Shown piece after piece: positions 1 to 9,702 of a DNA stretch of 64,000 bases. The first letter of the stretch is position 1, and each line of letters opens with the position of its first letter. This DNA is from Acidobacteriota bacterium (lineage in GTDB: Bacteria; Acidobacteriota; Terriglobia; Bryobacterales; Bryobacteraceae). The DNA is taken from positions 1 to 64,000 of the forward strand of contig JACTMJ010000005.1 of NCBI GenBank assembly GCA_014584705.1. Reading direction: 5' to 3'. The position numbers were made by a program, and so were the translations under genes. The notes beneath the pieces were generated by a model. The model was not told where the DNA came from. It saw only the letters and a list, made by a program, of their open reading frames with translations, and made no database searches.

Positions 1-480
1 GCATCTCCAAACGATTCCTCCCCAGGCGCAGCACGCGCCTCACCCCAGTGTGGGGAAGAAACGCGGCGCAGGGAAGACGGTAGTGGGCGGACGCTTACTA
101 TTCACATTCCTTCCATTCCAGAGCTGCTGATCTCGCTCCGTTTCCATTCAAGCGCAGAGCGGTTCCATCCTGAAGAGGGAGCCAAACTATTGTTTCCGCT
201 CCCGTCTCGGAGTTGGCCCTTGCCGCGGCGCTCGTGCTGCATCGCTGGAGGGCGCTATCCTCCGTCCAGGCCAACTCCAGCATACTGGCAATCGGAGCAA
301 TTCCAAGACATACGAGATCAGCCTCCGCACGCAGAGGTTTTGGTGACCTGCTCCCAGTGGAATGTGAAGCGAGCATGATTGAAAATGTACGGGTAACATA
401 AAATACATTAATTCATTAATCTTTTCTATATCTGGAGCACGATGCAAGCGTTCACTTTGAATACCCTGGAGTGAGACCGC
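1..480. other. stretch with no recognisable gene
   Basis: I see no recognisable coding sequence in this stretch. Open frames of 60 to 134 codons exist on both strands, but they overlap each other, lack plausible ribosome binding sites and have no family-like motifs. Together with the transposase remnant that follows, it is probably decayed mobile or intergenic DNA. The left part may also be the end of something outside the window. Confidence 0.4.
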
Positions 481-719
481 GAGTTCGTGCTGTACTTCCA
501 TCAGCTGGAGAGGCGCGGGCGGCACGTGGACACATGCCCGTATCAGACAATCCTGCAAATCAAGATGCCTCGTGCGAACTTCATCGAGCATGGGCTGAGG
601 GTTGTGAAACTGCCGTGGACCGGGCCTTCCAGCTGCTTCTCGATGTGTTTGCGCGGCTCGTGATCAACTGGTTGCAGGTTGCCAGCCAGAGGCTACCGCG
701 ACCGACAGCACTTCACTAG
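481..719 (+). pseudogene. remnant of an ISL3-family transposase
   Basis: Reading from 481, the first frame gives RRGRHVDTCPYQTILQIKMP and then a segment with EHGLRVVKLPWTGPSS. This follows the N-terminal pattern of ISL3 transposases, where a WRHLDTCQ-like motif is followed by PRV-CPEHG and V-VPWAEPGS. That frame ends at a TGA at 661. The homology continues in another frame as LLDVFARLVINWLQVAS up to a stop at 719, matching the family's FT-LFE-LVIDWL segment. One frameshift plus loss of the zinc finger and the whole DDE catalytic domain make this a dead fragment of about 80 codons. I saw no terminal inverted repeats. The family assignment is by remembered motif pattern. Confidence 0.6.
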
Positions 720-802
720 TGCGATCTGCTTCCGTCGCGGATCGCCCGATCTTAATCCTTAGCTACTAAAATGCGGGAAGAACACTTACTTCAACAAATG
801 AC

Positions 803-831
803 TTGAGATTTGGATTGCTCCTGTGTATACT
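803..831 (+). promoter_or_regulatory. sigma-70-type promoter for the TonB receptor gene
   Basis: TTGAGA at 803-808 and TATACT at 826-831 are separated by exactly 17 bases, which is close to the housekeeping consensus. Transcription would begin near 838 and leave a 5' leader of about 138 nt before the ATG at 976. Confidence 0.6.
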
Positions 832-975
832 TCATTCCATCTGGTTGCACAAGGGTCATTAAGTATTCTTCACTATATTTCGCTGAGCGCTCCTCAAGCG
901 GCTTCGGAAAGAGGAGTTTGGTGACCTTTCTCCATTATTAGTCGAGAAACATCTACTTTGTGTCTGGAGGAATCG

Positions 976-3900
976 ATGAATAGGATGATTGGTGTAGCGG
1001 TGATGCTACTGGCAATGCTTTGCCTGATACCCTCTCCCGCTTTCTCGCAGTCTGACAGTACCAACATCTCGGGCCTCGTGCGAGATCCGAGCGGTGCCGT
1101 TGTAGCCGGTGCAAACGTGACAGTCACGAACGAAGGCACCGGATTCGAGCGCAGGACGACCACAAACGAATCCGGCTTCTACACCGTTCCGAATATCCCG
1201 CCGGGCTTCTATAAGGTCACAGTCGAAGCGGCTGGCTTTAAGAAGTACGAAGGAACCCGGAACAGGCTCGAAGCGGCGATACCCGCCCAGGTAAACGTGG
1301 ATATGGCCGTCGGCCAGGTTTCCGAATCGGTTACGGTTGAGGCGAGCGCCGCCCAGCTCAATACGGAATCGGCCGCGGTCGGCAAGACCGTCGAAGAGAC
1401 GCAGATTCAGAACATCGCCTTGAACGGCCGCAATCCGCTGTTTCTGGCAATCTTGAAGCCCGGCGTGCGCCGGGGTTCGCCCATGAACGGCTTCAGCTAC
1501 GGCCTGGATTCGGGCGGTCTGACGATCAACGGCGGCCGTTCGCAGGATTCGCTGATCACGTTCGACGGTGCGGTCGGCACCCGAACGCGCGCTAACGGTA
1601 CGTCGATTGGCACGGCCGACGCTGATACCGTCCAGGAAATACAAGTCCTGACAGCCAACTACTCGGCGGAGTACGGCCGGTCGGCGGCGGGCCAGATCCG
1701 CATGGTTACGAAATCGGGCGGTAAGGATTTTCATGGCTCGGCTTACGAGTACTTCCGGAACAACAAGCTGGACGCCAATAGCTGGAACCGCAATCGCCGC
1801 GAGTCTACCAATTTCGTGGCGCCGATGAAGTTCAACCAGTTCGGTTACAACGTAAGCGGACCAGTCACGATCCCGGGAAAGTTCAACACCAACCGTGAGA
1901 AGCTGTTCTTCCTGTGGGCACAAGAATACGTACGACGCCGTTGGGAAGATACGCTGCAGCAGCGTGTGCCGAGCATGGCCATGCGCCAGGGGAACTTCAG
2001 TGAATTATTGAATTCCAACATTTACTACAGCAGCGCGCGCATTATCCGGGACCCGGCCACGAACCAGGCTTACGTGAACAATGTGATCCCGACAGCCCAG
2101 TTGAGCAAGAACGGAATGGCGTTTCTAAATACCTATTACGCGCCCAATGGAAGCTTCGGCAGTAACAACTGGTTGCTGGTCCGTCCGGGCCGCCAGAACC
2201 AGCGGAAGGACACGGTCTCGATTGATTACAACCCATCGATGAATCAATTTTTCAAGTTCCGCTTGGCCAACTACTCTTTCACGGGTCTCGACACCAGCCG
2301 CGGAGGCTTCGACTACGCCATCACGGATTGGAGCCGCCCGAACCGTACCGGCAGCCTCGGTTACACCTGGACGGTATCCCCGACCACGGTCAACGAGTTT
2401 CTGGTCTCGGCGTCGGTGGATCGCGTCCGTATCGGCATCGACAAGACCGGCGAACGGTATCTGCGTTCGCGACCGGGAATCGACTACCCTTACATCTTTC
2501 CGGAGAAAAAGGAGATCTACGACAAGGTTCCGACGATCGTGATCCCCAACGTCGGCACGGTCGACGGCGGCCCATATCCGTCCTCGTCGGCTGGTCCGAT
2601 CTACCAGCTCTCGGACAACTTCACCAAAATCCAAGGGAATCACACCTTCAAATTTGGCGCTTTATTCGAACGCTCCGGCCAGAACGACTTCGATCAAATC
2701 AACGTCTCCGGCGTTCCCGGCGGAACCAACAACCAGAACGGACGTTTTCAGTTCAACGATGGCGTTTTCACGGGTACCGGTTTGGCGAACGCGGCTATCG
2801 GGCGGTTCACGACCTATGCCGAGATCGGTCCGAGAGCCTATACGCCGTACCGGAGCCACATGTTTGAGTTTTTCGGGCAGGATTCCTGGCGTGTGAACGC
2901 GAAACTCAAGTTGGAACTTGGCTTCCGTACAACCTGGCAGAACGGCTACTACAAGTCGTTGTGGGGTAATATCGCCATCTTCGACGCTAAGAAGTACGAT
3001 CCATCGAAGGCGGCGGTGATCAATCGCACCACTGGCTTTGTTCTTTCCGGTGATCGATACAACGGCGTCGTCATTCCGGGCGGCTCGTTCCCGGACGCCG
3101 GCAAAGGTCGCGTACCGGCGATCGATTCCGGTCTTTACGACGGTCTGCTGAGTGGCGGCAGCGCCTATCCCTCCAAGAATCAGTGGAACTGGATGCCACG
3201 CCTCGGCCTGGCCTACTCCATCACCGACAAGGATGTCTTGCGCATCGGTGGCGGCGGGTTCACCTCGCGCCCCGGCGTTTACGATAACGCCTTCCTTGGC
3301 GGAAATCCTCCATTCCAGCCGATGGTATCGATCAACGATGGCCTCGCCGATAATCCGGGCGGCGGCTCGAACAACGCCTTCCCACAGTTCTTCCAGACCG
3401 TGGACCCGGTCTACAAGATCCCGGTCAGCTACAACTGGAATGCCACCTATCAGCGGCAGCTCTCCCACGACACCACGGTTGAGGTGGGATACGTCGGCAC
3501 AACCGGGCTGTATCTGGCGCGCACGCGCAACCTGAACCAGTTGCCGACCGGCACGACGTTCAAACCGGAAAATGCCGGTGCCAACGTGAACTTCCTCCGC
3601 CCCTATCTGGGCTTCGCGGATATCACCATGACCGAGCACTCCGGCCGCAGCACCTACAACGGCCTGCAGGTGGAAGTGAACAAGCGATTCACGAAGGGTT
3701 TCATGTACGGATTCGCTTACACGCTGAGCAAGACGATGGACAACAACTCCGGTCTCCGGGATCTGTTCATTGACTCGTTCAATCCGCAGTTGAACTGGGG
3801 CAAGTCGTCGAACGACAACCGCCATACGGTGGTTATCAACTACGTTTGGGAGATGCCGTTCTTCAATAGCAATCAGTCCAGAATCGTGAAAACACTGGCC

Positions 3901-4395
3901 GGTGGCTGGCAGTTGTCGGGCGTCGTGCAATTCCAGACCGGCACGCCCATCACGATCGCGCGAACCGACGATTACCTCGGTATCGGTTCTTCGAACGACA
4001 AGCCGTGGAGCCTGACCGGCGACACGGACCGTCCGATGAAGTTCGCCAACGAAACGGCCGCGGGGAACTACGTTGGGGTTACCGACTATTGGTTTAACCC
4101 AAGACCGGGTGGCACGCTCTGGGCTTACAAACCGGCCAACGGCACGCTGCCGAACCAGAATCGCAACTCGATTCCGTTCAACAATACCGGCTTCCAAAAC
4201 TGGAACATCGCTATGTTCAAGTCTTTCCAAATCACCGAAAGCCAGAACGTACAGTTCCGCTTCGAGGCCTTCAACTTCCCGAACCATCCGAACTGGGGTG
4301 GCGTCGACACAAACGCGACGTCCACTTCCTTTGGCATGGTTACCGGCAAGAGCAGCGAACGCAACGTGCAACTCAGTCTGCGCTACTCCTTCTAA
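976..4395 (+). CDS. TonB-dependent receptor with N-terminal carboxypeptidase-regulatory-like domain
   Basis: This 1139-residue outer-membrane protein is of the large Oar-like type common in Acidobacteriota and probably takes up oligosaccharides or other large substrates. The start at 976 is chosen because GGAGG lies five bases upstream and a signal peptide follows directly (MNRMIGVAVMLLAMLCL, cleavage after AFSQ). After it comes a beta-sandwich domain (GLVRDPSGAVVAGANVTVTN, about residues 25-110), then a plug region, then a long beta-barrel rich in Asn, Gly and aromatics. The protein ends in a terminal Phe (LRYSF) as outer-membrane barrels do. No SusD partner lies next to it. The substrate is not predictable. 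A promoter lies at 803-831 and a strong terminator directly follows. Confidence 0.9.
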   Translation: MNRMIGVAVMLLAMLCLIPSPAFSQSDSTNISGLVRDPSGAVVAGANVTVTNEGTGFERRTTTNESGFYTVPNIPPGFYKVTVEAAGFKKYEGTRNRLEAAIPAQVNVDMAVGQVSESVTVEASAAQLNTESAAVGKTVEETQIQNIALNGRNPLFLAILKPGVRRGSPMNGFSYGLDSGGLTINGGRSQDSLITFDGAVGTRTRANGTSIGTADADTVQEIQVLTANYSAEYGRSAAGQIRMVTKSGGKDFHGSAYEYFRNNKLDANSWNRNRRESTNFVAPMKFNQFGYNVSGPVTIPGKFNTNREKLFFLWAQEYVRRRWEDTLQQRVPSMAMRQGNFSELLNSNIYYSSARIIRDPATNQAYVNNVIPTAQLSKNGMAFLNTYYAPNGSFGSNNWLLVRPGRQNQRKDTVSIDYNPSMNQFFKFRLANYSFTGLDTSRGGFDYAITDWSRPNRTGSLGYTWTVSPTTVNEFLVSASVDRVRIGIDKTGERYLRSRPGIDYPYIFPEKKEIYDKVPTIVIPNVGTVDGGPYPSSSAGPIYQLSDNFTKIQGNHTFKFGALFERSGQNDFDQINVSGVPGGTNNQNGRFQFNDGVFTGTGLANAAIGRFTTYAEIGPRAYTPYRSHMFEFFGQDSWRVNAKLKLELGFRTTWQNGYYKSLWGNIAIFDAKKYDPSKAAVINRTTGFVLSGDRYNGVVIPGGSFPDAGKGRVPAIDSGLYDGLLSGGSAYPSKNQWNWMPRLGLAYSITDKDVLRIGGGGFTSRPGVYDNAFLGGNPPFQPMVSINDGLADNPGGGSNNAFPQFFQTVDPVYKIPVSYNWNATYQRQLSHDTTVEVGYVGTTGLYLARTRNLNQLPTGTTFKPENAGANVNFLRPYLGFADITMTEHSGRSTYNGLQVEVNKRFTKGFMYGFAYTLSKTMDNNSGLRDLFIDSFNPQLNWGKSSNDNRHTVVINYVWEMPFFNSNQSRIVKTLAGGWQLSGVVQFQTGTPITIARTDDYLGIGSSNDKPWSLTGDTDRPMKFANETAAGNYVGVTDYWFNPRPGGTLWAYKPANGTLPNQNRNSIPFNNTGFQNWNIAMFKSFQITESQNVQFRFEAFNFPNHPNWGGVDTNATSTSFGMVTGKSSERNVQLSLRYSF

Positions 4396-4418
4396 CCGGA
4401 AGGCACGTCACGCATCGC

Positions 4419-4450
4419 GAAAAAGGGGAGCCTTCGGGCTCCCCTTTTTC
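4419..4450 (+). terminator. intrinsic terminator after the TonB receptor
   Basis: A perfect 14-bp stem is capped by a TTCG tetraloop (4433-4436), and the 3' arm ends in TTTTT. It lies 24 bases after the receptor stop codon. Confidence 0.85.
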
Positions 4451-4506
4451 ATCGCGTGTTCTCTTTGCCGTCGCAACCGATTCCCCGATAGCACATCATA
4501 GATAGC

Positions 4507-5454
4507 ATGTGGATGCTGCTGGCTTCGTTCCTCCTTGCGGCCAACCTGGGCGACCTCAAATTGACCAATGGCCAGGTGCTCAATGACTGTCGGGTCACCT
4601 ACCGGACATACGGCGAACTCAATCGCGACAAGTCGAACGTGATTCTGGTGCCGACTTGGTATAACGGCCGGTCAGAGGACATGGAGCGCTACATCGGCGC
4701 GGGTCGTCTGCTCGACGACACGAAGTATTACATCGTCGTGGTTGACGCTCTCGGCAATGGCAGTTCCAGTTCGCCCTCAAATCAACGTGAGCAGCGCGGC
4801 AATAGTTTTCCCGGAATTAGCATCCGCGACATGGTGGAGACGCAATACCTGCTCCTCACAAAGCATCTCGGCATTCGCCACGTGAAAGCCGTCCTGGGCA
4901 TCTCCATGGGCGGCATGCAGACCTACGAATGGCTGGCGGCATACCCGGATTTCATGGATAAGGGAGTGCCCATTGTGGGAACACCCCAGATGTCTGAGAA
5001 AGACATTCGCCTCTGGACCTCGCACTTCAAGATCTTTGCCCGCGCTGGCGGCGGCGTGGATGTCAGTTCCGGTGAAGAAGGCGATTCGGCGGAAGACGCG
5101 GGCGCACCGAAGAAAACCATGATGGAGCAGATCCTGGGAATGGCGCAGGCTGGCGCAAGCCAATACAAGCGCTTCATGAACCCCTTCAATCCGCTCAAGC
5201 AGTTTGAAGCCATCCGAACGCACAGCATCGTGGCCAAGGGAAATTCGCTGCTCGAAGTGGGGAGGAAATTCAAGGCCCCGTTTTTTGCCGTGATTGCCTC
5301 AACCGATACCGCGGTTTCTCCAGATACCCCCATTGAGTTCTCCAAGGAACTCAACCTTCCTTATCTCGTCCTCGACAGCAAGTGTGGGCACTCCGCCTTC
5401 AAGTGCGATCACTACACCATCGCGGCTGCCGTGAACAAATTTCTGTCGAACTGA
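4507..5454 (+). CDS. alpha/beta hydrolase of the homoserine O-acyltransferase (MetX)-like type
   Basis: The 315-residue protein has the MetX-type N-terminal pattern (LTNGQVLNDCRVTYRTYGEL) and the nucleophile elbow GISMGGMQ with the catalytic Ser. The C-terminus has LDSKCGHSAFKCD, where the His would complete the triad. A hydrophobic N-terminus (MWMLLASFLLAANLG) could be a short signal sequence. It is shorter than a true MetX (about 350-380 residues) and no methionine-pathway gene is adjacent, so I do not call it metX. It could be a general ester hydrolase or acyltransferase. No clear Shine-Dalgarno precedes the ATG. Confidence 0.75.
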   Translation: MWMLLASFLLAANLGDLKLTNGQVLNDCRVTYRTYGELNRDKSNVILVPTWYNGRSEDMERYIGAGRLLDDTKYYIVVVDALGNGSSSSPSNQREQRGNSFPGISIRDMVETQYLLLTKHLGIRHVKAVLGISMGGMQTYEWLAAYPDFMDKGVPIVGTPQMSEKDIRLWTSHFKIFARAGGGVDVSSGEEGDSAEDAGAPKKTMMEQILGMAQAGASQYKRFMNPFNPLKQFEAIRTHSIVAKGNSLLEVGRKFKAPFFAVIASTDTAVSPDTPIEFSKELNLPYLVLDSKCGHSAFKCDHYTIAAAVNKFLSN

Positions 5455-5552
5455 CTCTGGTGAAACGCGCCTCCGGTTGCGTACGATAGTTGAGGCTGAG
5501 CGGTGCGCCAACCCGGTCGATACCGTTCTTCGCCATGGAGCACCGCCATCTT

Positions 5553-6509
5553 ATGAGCACCAACGCAACGCGCGCACATTCTGGAATTCTGGTAGCGGGC
5601 GAGATCAATGCTGATTTGATCTGCCAGGGGTACCGCGAATTTCCACGTCCCGGCAGAGAAATTCTCGTCGATCAGTTTGCCATGACGCTCGGGAGCGCCT
5701 CCGCGATCTGCTCCGTGGGGTTGGCTCGATTGGGCAGTGCCGTTTCGTTCGTGGGAAAGGTCGGGGCCGACCTTTGGGGCGACTATTGCACGGAGTTTCT
5801 CGCGCGTTTCGGCGTGGATACGTCGCTGATCGTGAGAGATCCCGCGCTGCAAACCGGCCTCACCATTTCCATTTCCTCGGAAGCGGATCGGGCCCTCGTC
5901 ACGTATCTCGGCGCGATCCGGGAACTGCGGGAGAGCGACATCTCGGATGCCATGCTTGCGCGGTTCGGCCATCTGCACGTGTCGTCTTTTTTCTTGCAGG
6001 AAGGTTTGCGCCCGGGCTTGGAAAGGCTCTTCACCCGTGCAAAGGCCCTGGGATTGACCACATCGCTCGACACGGGCTTTGATCCCGCGGAGGAGTGGGG
6101 ACCCGGCTTGGCGGAAGTGCTTTCCGTAACGGACGTCTTCCTACCCAATGAGGTGGAGTTAGCCGCGATCAGCGGCTCTGACGCAATCCTGGAAGCCTTG
6201 CAGTCGCTCGACAACGGACTGACGGTCACCGCTGCGAAATTAGGAGCGAACGGGGCGGCGGCGCTGGCGGATGGAAGGTTGGTGGAGTGCCCGCCGATGC
6301 CCGTGAAGCCGGTGGATACGACCGGGGCCGGCGATAGTTTCAACGCCGGATTCCTGCATTGCTGGGTTCGCGGCGAAGACATCCGCACCTGCCTGCACGC
6401 AGGGGTCTTTGCTGGAGGGAAATCCACGGAAGCGATGGGCGGCACCGGTAGCCAGCCCGACGGCGAGGCTCTGGACGCCTATCTAAAAGACGTGCGCACT
6501 GCGCGGTAG
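5553..6509 (+). CDS. PfkB-family carbohydrate kinase
   Basis: A ribokinase-like sugar or nucleoside kinase of about 318 residues. The N-terminus has GILVAGEINADL, and the C-terminal PfkB signature DTTGAGDSFNAGF carries the catalytic Asp and the anion hole. The ATG at 5553 has GGAG about 11 bases upstream; an in-frame ATG at 5535 is the alternative and would add six residues. The natural substrate cannot be read from the sequence. It converges with the isocitrate dehydrogenase gene, with only 12 bases between the two stop codons. Confidence 0.85.
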   Translation: MSTNATRAHSGILVAGEINADLICQGYREFPRPGREILVDQFAMTLGSASAICSVGLARLGSAVSFVGKVGADLWGDYCTEFLARFGVDTSLIVRDPALQTGLTISISSEADRALVTYLGAIRELRESDISDAMLARFGHLHVSSFFLQEGLRPGLERLFTRAKALGLTTSLDTGFDPAEEWGPGLAEVLSVTDVFLPNEVELAAISGSDAILEALQSLDNGLTVTAAKLGANGAAALADGRLVECPPMPVKPVDTTGAGDSFNAGFLHCWVRGEDIRTCLHAGVFAGGKSTEAMGGTGSQPDGEALDAYLKDVRTAR

Positions 6510-6521
6510 CACGCCCCGTGT

Positions 6522-7529
6522 CTAGCGCATGGCTTCGACGATGGCGCTCGTGAACTCGCTGGTGGTCGCGCTGCCGCCAACGTCGCTCGTCAGATGCTTG
6601 CCCTCTTTGTAGGTAGCGGCAATGGCCCGCTGCAGGCGCCGGGAAGCTTCCCGTTCCCCGATGTAGCTGAGCAGCAATACGCAGCATTGCAGAATCGCCG
6701 TGGGGTTAGCGATCCCCTTCCCGGCGATATCGGGAGCAGAGCCATGCACGGATTCGAAAATCGCAAAGTTCTCCCCGAAGTTTGCACCCGGAACGATTCC
6801 CAAGCCGCCCACCAGCCCCGCACAGATGTCAGAGACGATATCGCCATACAGGTTTGGAAGAATCAATACATCGAATTGGGACGGATTCATCACGAGCTGC
6901 ATGCTAGCGTTATCGACGATTAGCTCTCCGTACGTAATGGCCGGGAATTCTTTTGCAACTTCGCGGCAGCAGGTGAGGAAGAGGCCATCCGCCTGCTTCA
7001 TGATATTCGCCTTGTGGATGGCGGTCACCTTTTTGCGGCCCTCGCGCTGCGCGAATTCAAACGCCTTACGGGCGATGCGCTCAGAGGCGACTCGCGTGAT
7101 CACCTTAATCCCGGTCACCACGCCCGGCACGATCTCCTGCTCCAGGCCGGCATAAAGGTCTTCCGTGTTTTCACGGAAAATGGCGATGTTCAGATTCAGG
7201 TCTTCGAAACGGGAATGAATTCCCGGGATCGTGACAACCGGACGAAAATTTGCAAACAGATTGAAGCGCTTGCGCAATGCCACGTTGACGCTCTGGTAGC
7301 CGCCGGCTACCGGGGTGCTCACGGGCCCCTTCAAGCCAAGACGAGTGTGGAGTAGCGAATCGACAACCGCATCCGGGAGCGATTTCTTTTCGCGTTCAAT
7401 GATGCTGGCATTCAGCTCCACGGGGTCCCAGACAATCGGAACGCCGGTCGCTTCCATGACGCGCTTGGCGGCTTCGGTTACTTCGGGTCCGATTCCATCT
7501 CCGGCGATAAGGGTGACCTGATATTGCAC
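6522..7529 (-). CDS. isocitrate/isopropylmalate-family dehydrogenase, probably NAD-dependent isocitrate dehydrogenase
   Basis: The 335-residue enzyme belongs to the beta-decarboxylating dehydrogenases. It has the N-terminal AGDGIGPEV motif, the substrate-binding IAIFRENTEDLYAG, and the Mg2+/cofactor signature NLYGDIVSDICAGLVGG. The RENTEDLYAG context matches isocitrate dehydrogenases of the short NAD-type rather than LeuB. It would oxidatively decarboxylate isocitrate to 2-oxoglutarate in the TCA cycle. It is divergent from purH across 53 bases, so the two promoters share that short gap. Cofactor preference is inference. Confidence 0.85.
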   Translation of the reverse strand: MQYQVTLIAGDGIGPEVTEAAKRVMEATGVPIVWDPVELNASIIEREKKSLPDAVVDSLLHTRLGLKGPVSTPVAGGYQSVNVALRKRFNLFANFRPVVTIPGIHSRFEDLNLNIAIFRENTEDLYAGLEQEIVPGVVTGIKVITRVASERIARKAFEFAQREGRKKVTAIHKANIMKQADGLFLTCCREVAKEFPAITYGELIVDNASMQLVMNPSQFDVLILPNLYGDIVSDICAGLVGGLGIVPGANFGENFAIFESVHGSAPDIAGKGIANPTAILQCCVLLLSYIGEREASRRLQRAIAATYKEGKHLTSDVGGSATTSEFTSAIVEAMR

Positions 7530-7582
7530 CCTCTAATTGTAGCTGGATCCGGCATTGTGCGCGTGTGGGAGAATAACGGGTT

Positions 7583-9142
7583 ATGGCCAAGATCCGTAGA
7601 GCAATTTTGAGTGTCACCGACAAGGCCGGCGTTGTTGCATTCTCGCGGGCGCTTCATGAGCATGGCGTGGAACTCGTCTCCACCGGGGGGACGGCGAAAT
7701 TGCTGAGGGAGAACGGTTTGCCGGTGACGGAAGTGGCCGAGCTGACAGGCTTCCCGGAGATGCTGGATGGTCGGGTAAAGACGCTGCATCCCAAAGTGGC
7801 CGGGGGAATCCTGGCGGTGCGCGCCAATCCGGCCCACCTCGAAGCGCTCGAAACCCATGGGATTCCGGCCATCGACATGGTGGTGGTAAACCTCTACGCG
7901 TTTGAGAAAGCCGCGGCGAGAGAGGGGATTTCTCACGAGGAGCTCATTGAGAATATCGACATTGGCGGGCCGACGATGATTCGCGCCGCCGCGAAGAACT
8001 TCCAGGATGTTGCCGTGGTAACGTCCGCGGAGGACTATGCGGGCATTGCGGAGGAACTCCGCGGCAATGGCGGAGCGCTCTCGCTATCGACGCATTGGGA
8101 ACTCGCGAAGAAGGCGTTCGCGCGCACGGCCGCTTACGACGCTGCCATCAGCGCGCGCATTAGCGCCATCACCGTGCGCGACGGCGAGTTTGCCGACGAA
8201 GCGCAAACGACGCCCGGAATGTTCAGTGTCATCCTCCCGAGGAAGCAGGAGCTTCGCTATGGGGAGAACCCCCATCAAGCAGCCGCGCTCTATGCGCTTC
8301 CGGATGCGGCCGGCATTGCGGGCGCCAAGCAGCTCCAGGGCAAGGAGCTCTCTTTCAACAACCTTGTGGATCTCGACGCCGCCTGGCAACTAGTGCAGGA
8401 ATTTCGCGACCGCCCGACAAGCGTCATCATCAAGCATACGAATCCGTGCGGCTCCGGCCAGGCGGGAACGCTTGCCGAGAGTTACCGCATGGCATTCGCA
8501 TGCGATCCGGTATCGGCCTTCGGCGGTGTGCTGGCGTTTAACCGTGATGTGGATGAAGAAACGGCCCTCGAGATCAGTAAGACCTTCGTGGAGGCGATTG
8601 CCGCTCCGGGCTTCTCCGCAAAGGCGCGGACCGTCCTGGGCGGCAAGAAGAACCTGCGCCTCCTGACGGTCGTCAACCAGGACGAAAAGTATTCCGTCAA
8701 GTCAATCACGGGCGGCATTCTTGTGCAGTCGGCTGACCGCGAGAGCTTTCGCCGCGAGAACGCCCGCGTAGTGACGGCGCGTGAACCCACTGAAGCGGAG
8801 TGGACGGCCCTCGAGTTTGGCTGGAAGATCGTAAAGCATGTCAAGTCGAACGCGATCGTATTCGCCACCGCCAATCAAGGCGTTGCCGTGGGCGCCGGAC
8901 AGATGAGCCGCGTGGATTCGGTGAAGCTGGCGGCGATGAAGGCCGTGCTTCCCTTGGCCGGAACCGCGGTGGCCTCGGATGCCTTCTTCCCCTTCCCGGA
9001 CGGCGTGGAGGAAGCCGCGAAGCACGGGGCGACGGCGGTCATCCAACCCGGTGGCTCCGTGAAAGATCAGGAAGTGATCGACGCGGCCAATCGATTGGGG
9101 CTGGCGATGGTATTCACTGGAATTCGCCACTTCCGTCATTAG
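7583..9142 (+). CDS. purH: bifunctional AICAR formyltransferase / IMP cyclohydrolase
   Basis: PurH catalyses the last two steps of de novo IMP synthesis. The 519-residue length is normal. The N-terminal MGS-like IMP cyclohydrolase domain (about 1-150) has [29 protein letters not shown] and [15 protein letters not shown]. The transformylase domain carries the [10 protein letters not shown] motif and [10 protein letters not shown] with its catalytic Lys-His. It is the first gene of a same-strand purine run with tadA, purM and purN, separated from tadA by 64 bases. Confidence 0.97.
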   Translation: MAKIRRAILSVTDKAGVVAFSRALHEHGVELVSTGGTAKLLRENGLPVTEVAELTGFPEMLDGRVKTLHPKVAGGILAVRANPAHLEALETHGIPAIDMVVVNLYAFEKAAAREGISHEELIENIDIGGPTMIRAAAKNFQDVAVVTSAEDYAGIAEELRGNGGALSLSTHWELAKKAFARTAAYDAAISARISAITVRDGEFADEAQTTPGMFSVILPRKQELRYGENPHQAAALYALPDAAGIAGAKQLQGKELSFNNLVDLDAAWQLVQEFRDRPTSVIIKHTNPCGSGQAGTLAESYRMAFACDPVSAFGGVLAFNRDVDEETALEISKTFVEAIAAPGFSAKARTVLGGKKNLRLLTVVNQDEKYSVKSITGGILVQSADRESFRRENARVVTAREPTEAEWTALEFGWKIVKHVKSNAIVFATANQGVAVGAGQMSRVDSVKLAAMKAVLPLAGTAVASDAFFPFPDGVEEAAKHGATAVIQPGGSVKDQEVIDAANRLGLAMVFTGIRHFRH

Positions 9143-9206
9143 GCATTTCGTTCATTGAGCGGACGGCGTTAAGTTTGCCGCAATTGCAGTTTGAGGAGTT
9201 CGGAGC

Positions 9207-9695
9207 GTGTGCACGCAGGTACAGGACGAATTCTTCATGGCGCGGGCGCTCGAACAAGCGCGCATGGCGGAATCCGAGGGCGAGGTTCCGGTGGGTGCGG
9301 TTGTAGTTCTAGGGGGCGAAGTCGTCGGCACCGGGTATAACCGGCCCATTGCGATGAAGGATCCGAGCGCCCATGCGGAAATGCTGGCGATCCGTGAAGC
9401 GGCGGCGCGCATCGGAAATTATCGGCTGCCGGGAGCCGTCTTGTTTGTGACGATGGAGCCGTGCGTCATGTGCGCCGGCCTCATCGTGAACGCGCGCATC
9501 TCCCGGCTGGTTTTCGGTTCGCGAGATCTGCGGTTCGGCGGAGTGAGAAGCAAGTTCCGGCTGGCGGATTCGCCGCTCCTGAACCACCGCGTGGAGGTGG
9601 CTGAAGGCGTGCTTGGCGCACAATCCACGGCGATGGTGCAGCGGTTTTTTGCGCTACGGCGGGATTCGGGGGAAGTCCCCTCGGCAGGCGGGTAG
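9207..9695 (+). CDS. tadA: tRNA adenosine(34) deaminase
   Basis: TadA deaminates the wobble adenosine of tRNA-Arg(ACG) to inosine. The 162-residue protein shows the zinc-binding HAE motif (PSAHAEMLAI) with the proton-shuttling Glu, and the PCVMCAG cysteine pair. The GTG start at 9207 is chosen because GAGGAG lies eight bases upstream and the following QDEFFMARALEQA matches family N-termini; the ATG at 9237 would cut into the first helix. It lies between purH and purM, and its stop codon overlaps the purM ribosome binding site. Confidence 0.93.
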   Translation: MCTQVQDEFFMARALEQARMAESEGEVPVGAVVVLGGEVVGTGYNRPIAMKDPSAHAEMLAIREAAARIGNYRLPGAVLFVTMEPCVMCAGLIVNARISRLVFGSRDLRFGGVRSKFRLADSPLLNHRVEVAEGVLGAQSTAMVQRFFALRRDSGEVPSAGG

Positions 9696-9702
9696 GAGAG
9701 TC

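Noticed and set aside
2662..4371. 569-codon open frame antisense to the TonB receptor
   Set aside because: Codon-phase mirror of the receptor gene; Val/Arg/Glu-rich composition with no motif and no ribosome binding site.
4507..5454. Homoserine O-acetyltransferase (metX) name
   Set aside because: The fold and nucleophile match, but it is short and has no methionine-pathway neighbours, so I kept the general name.
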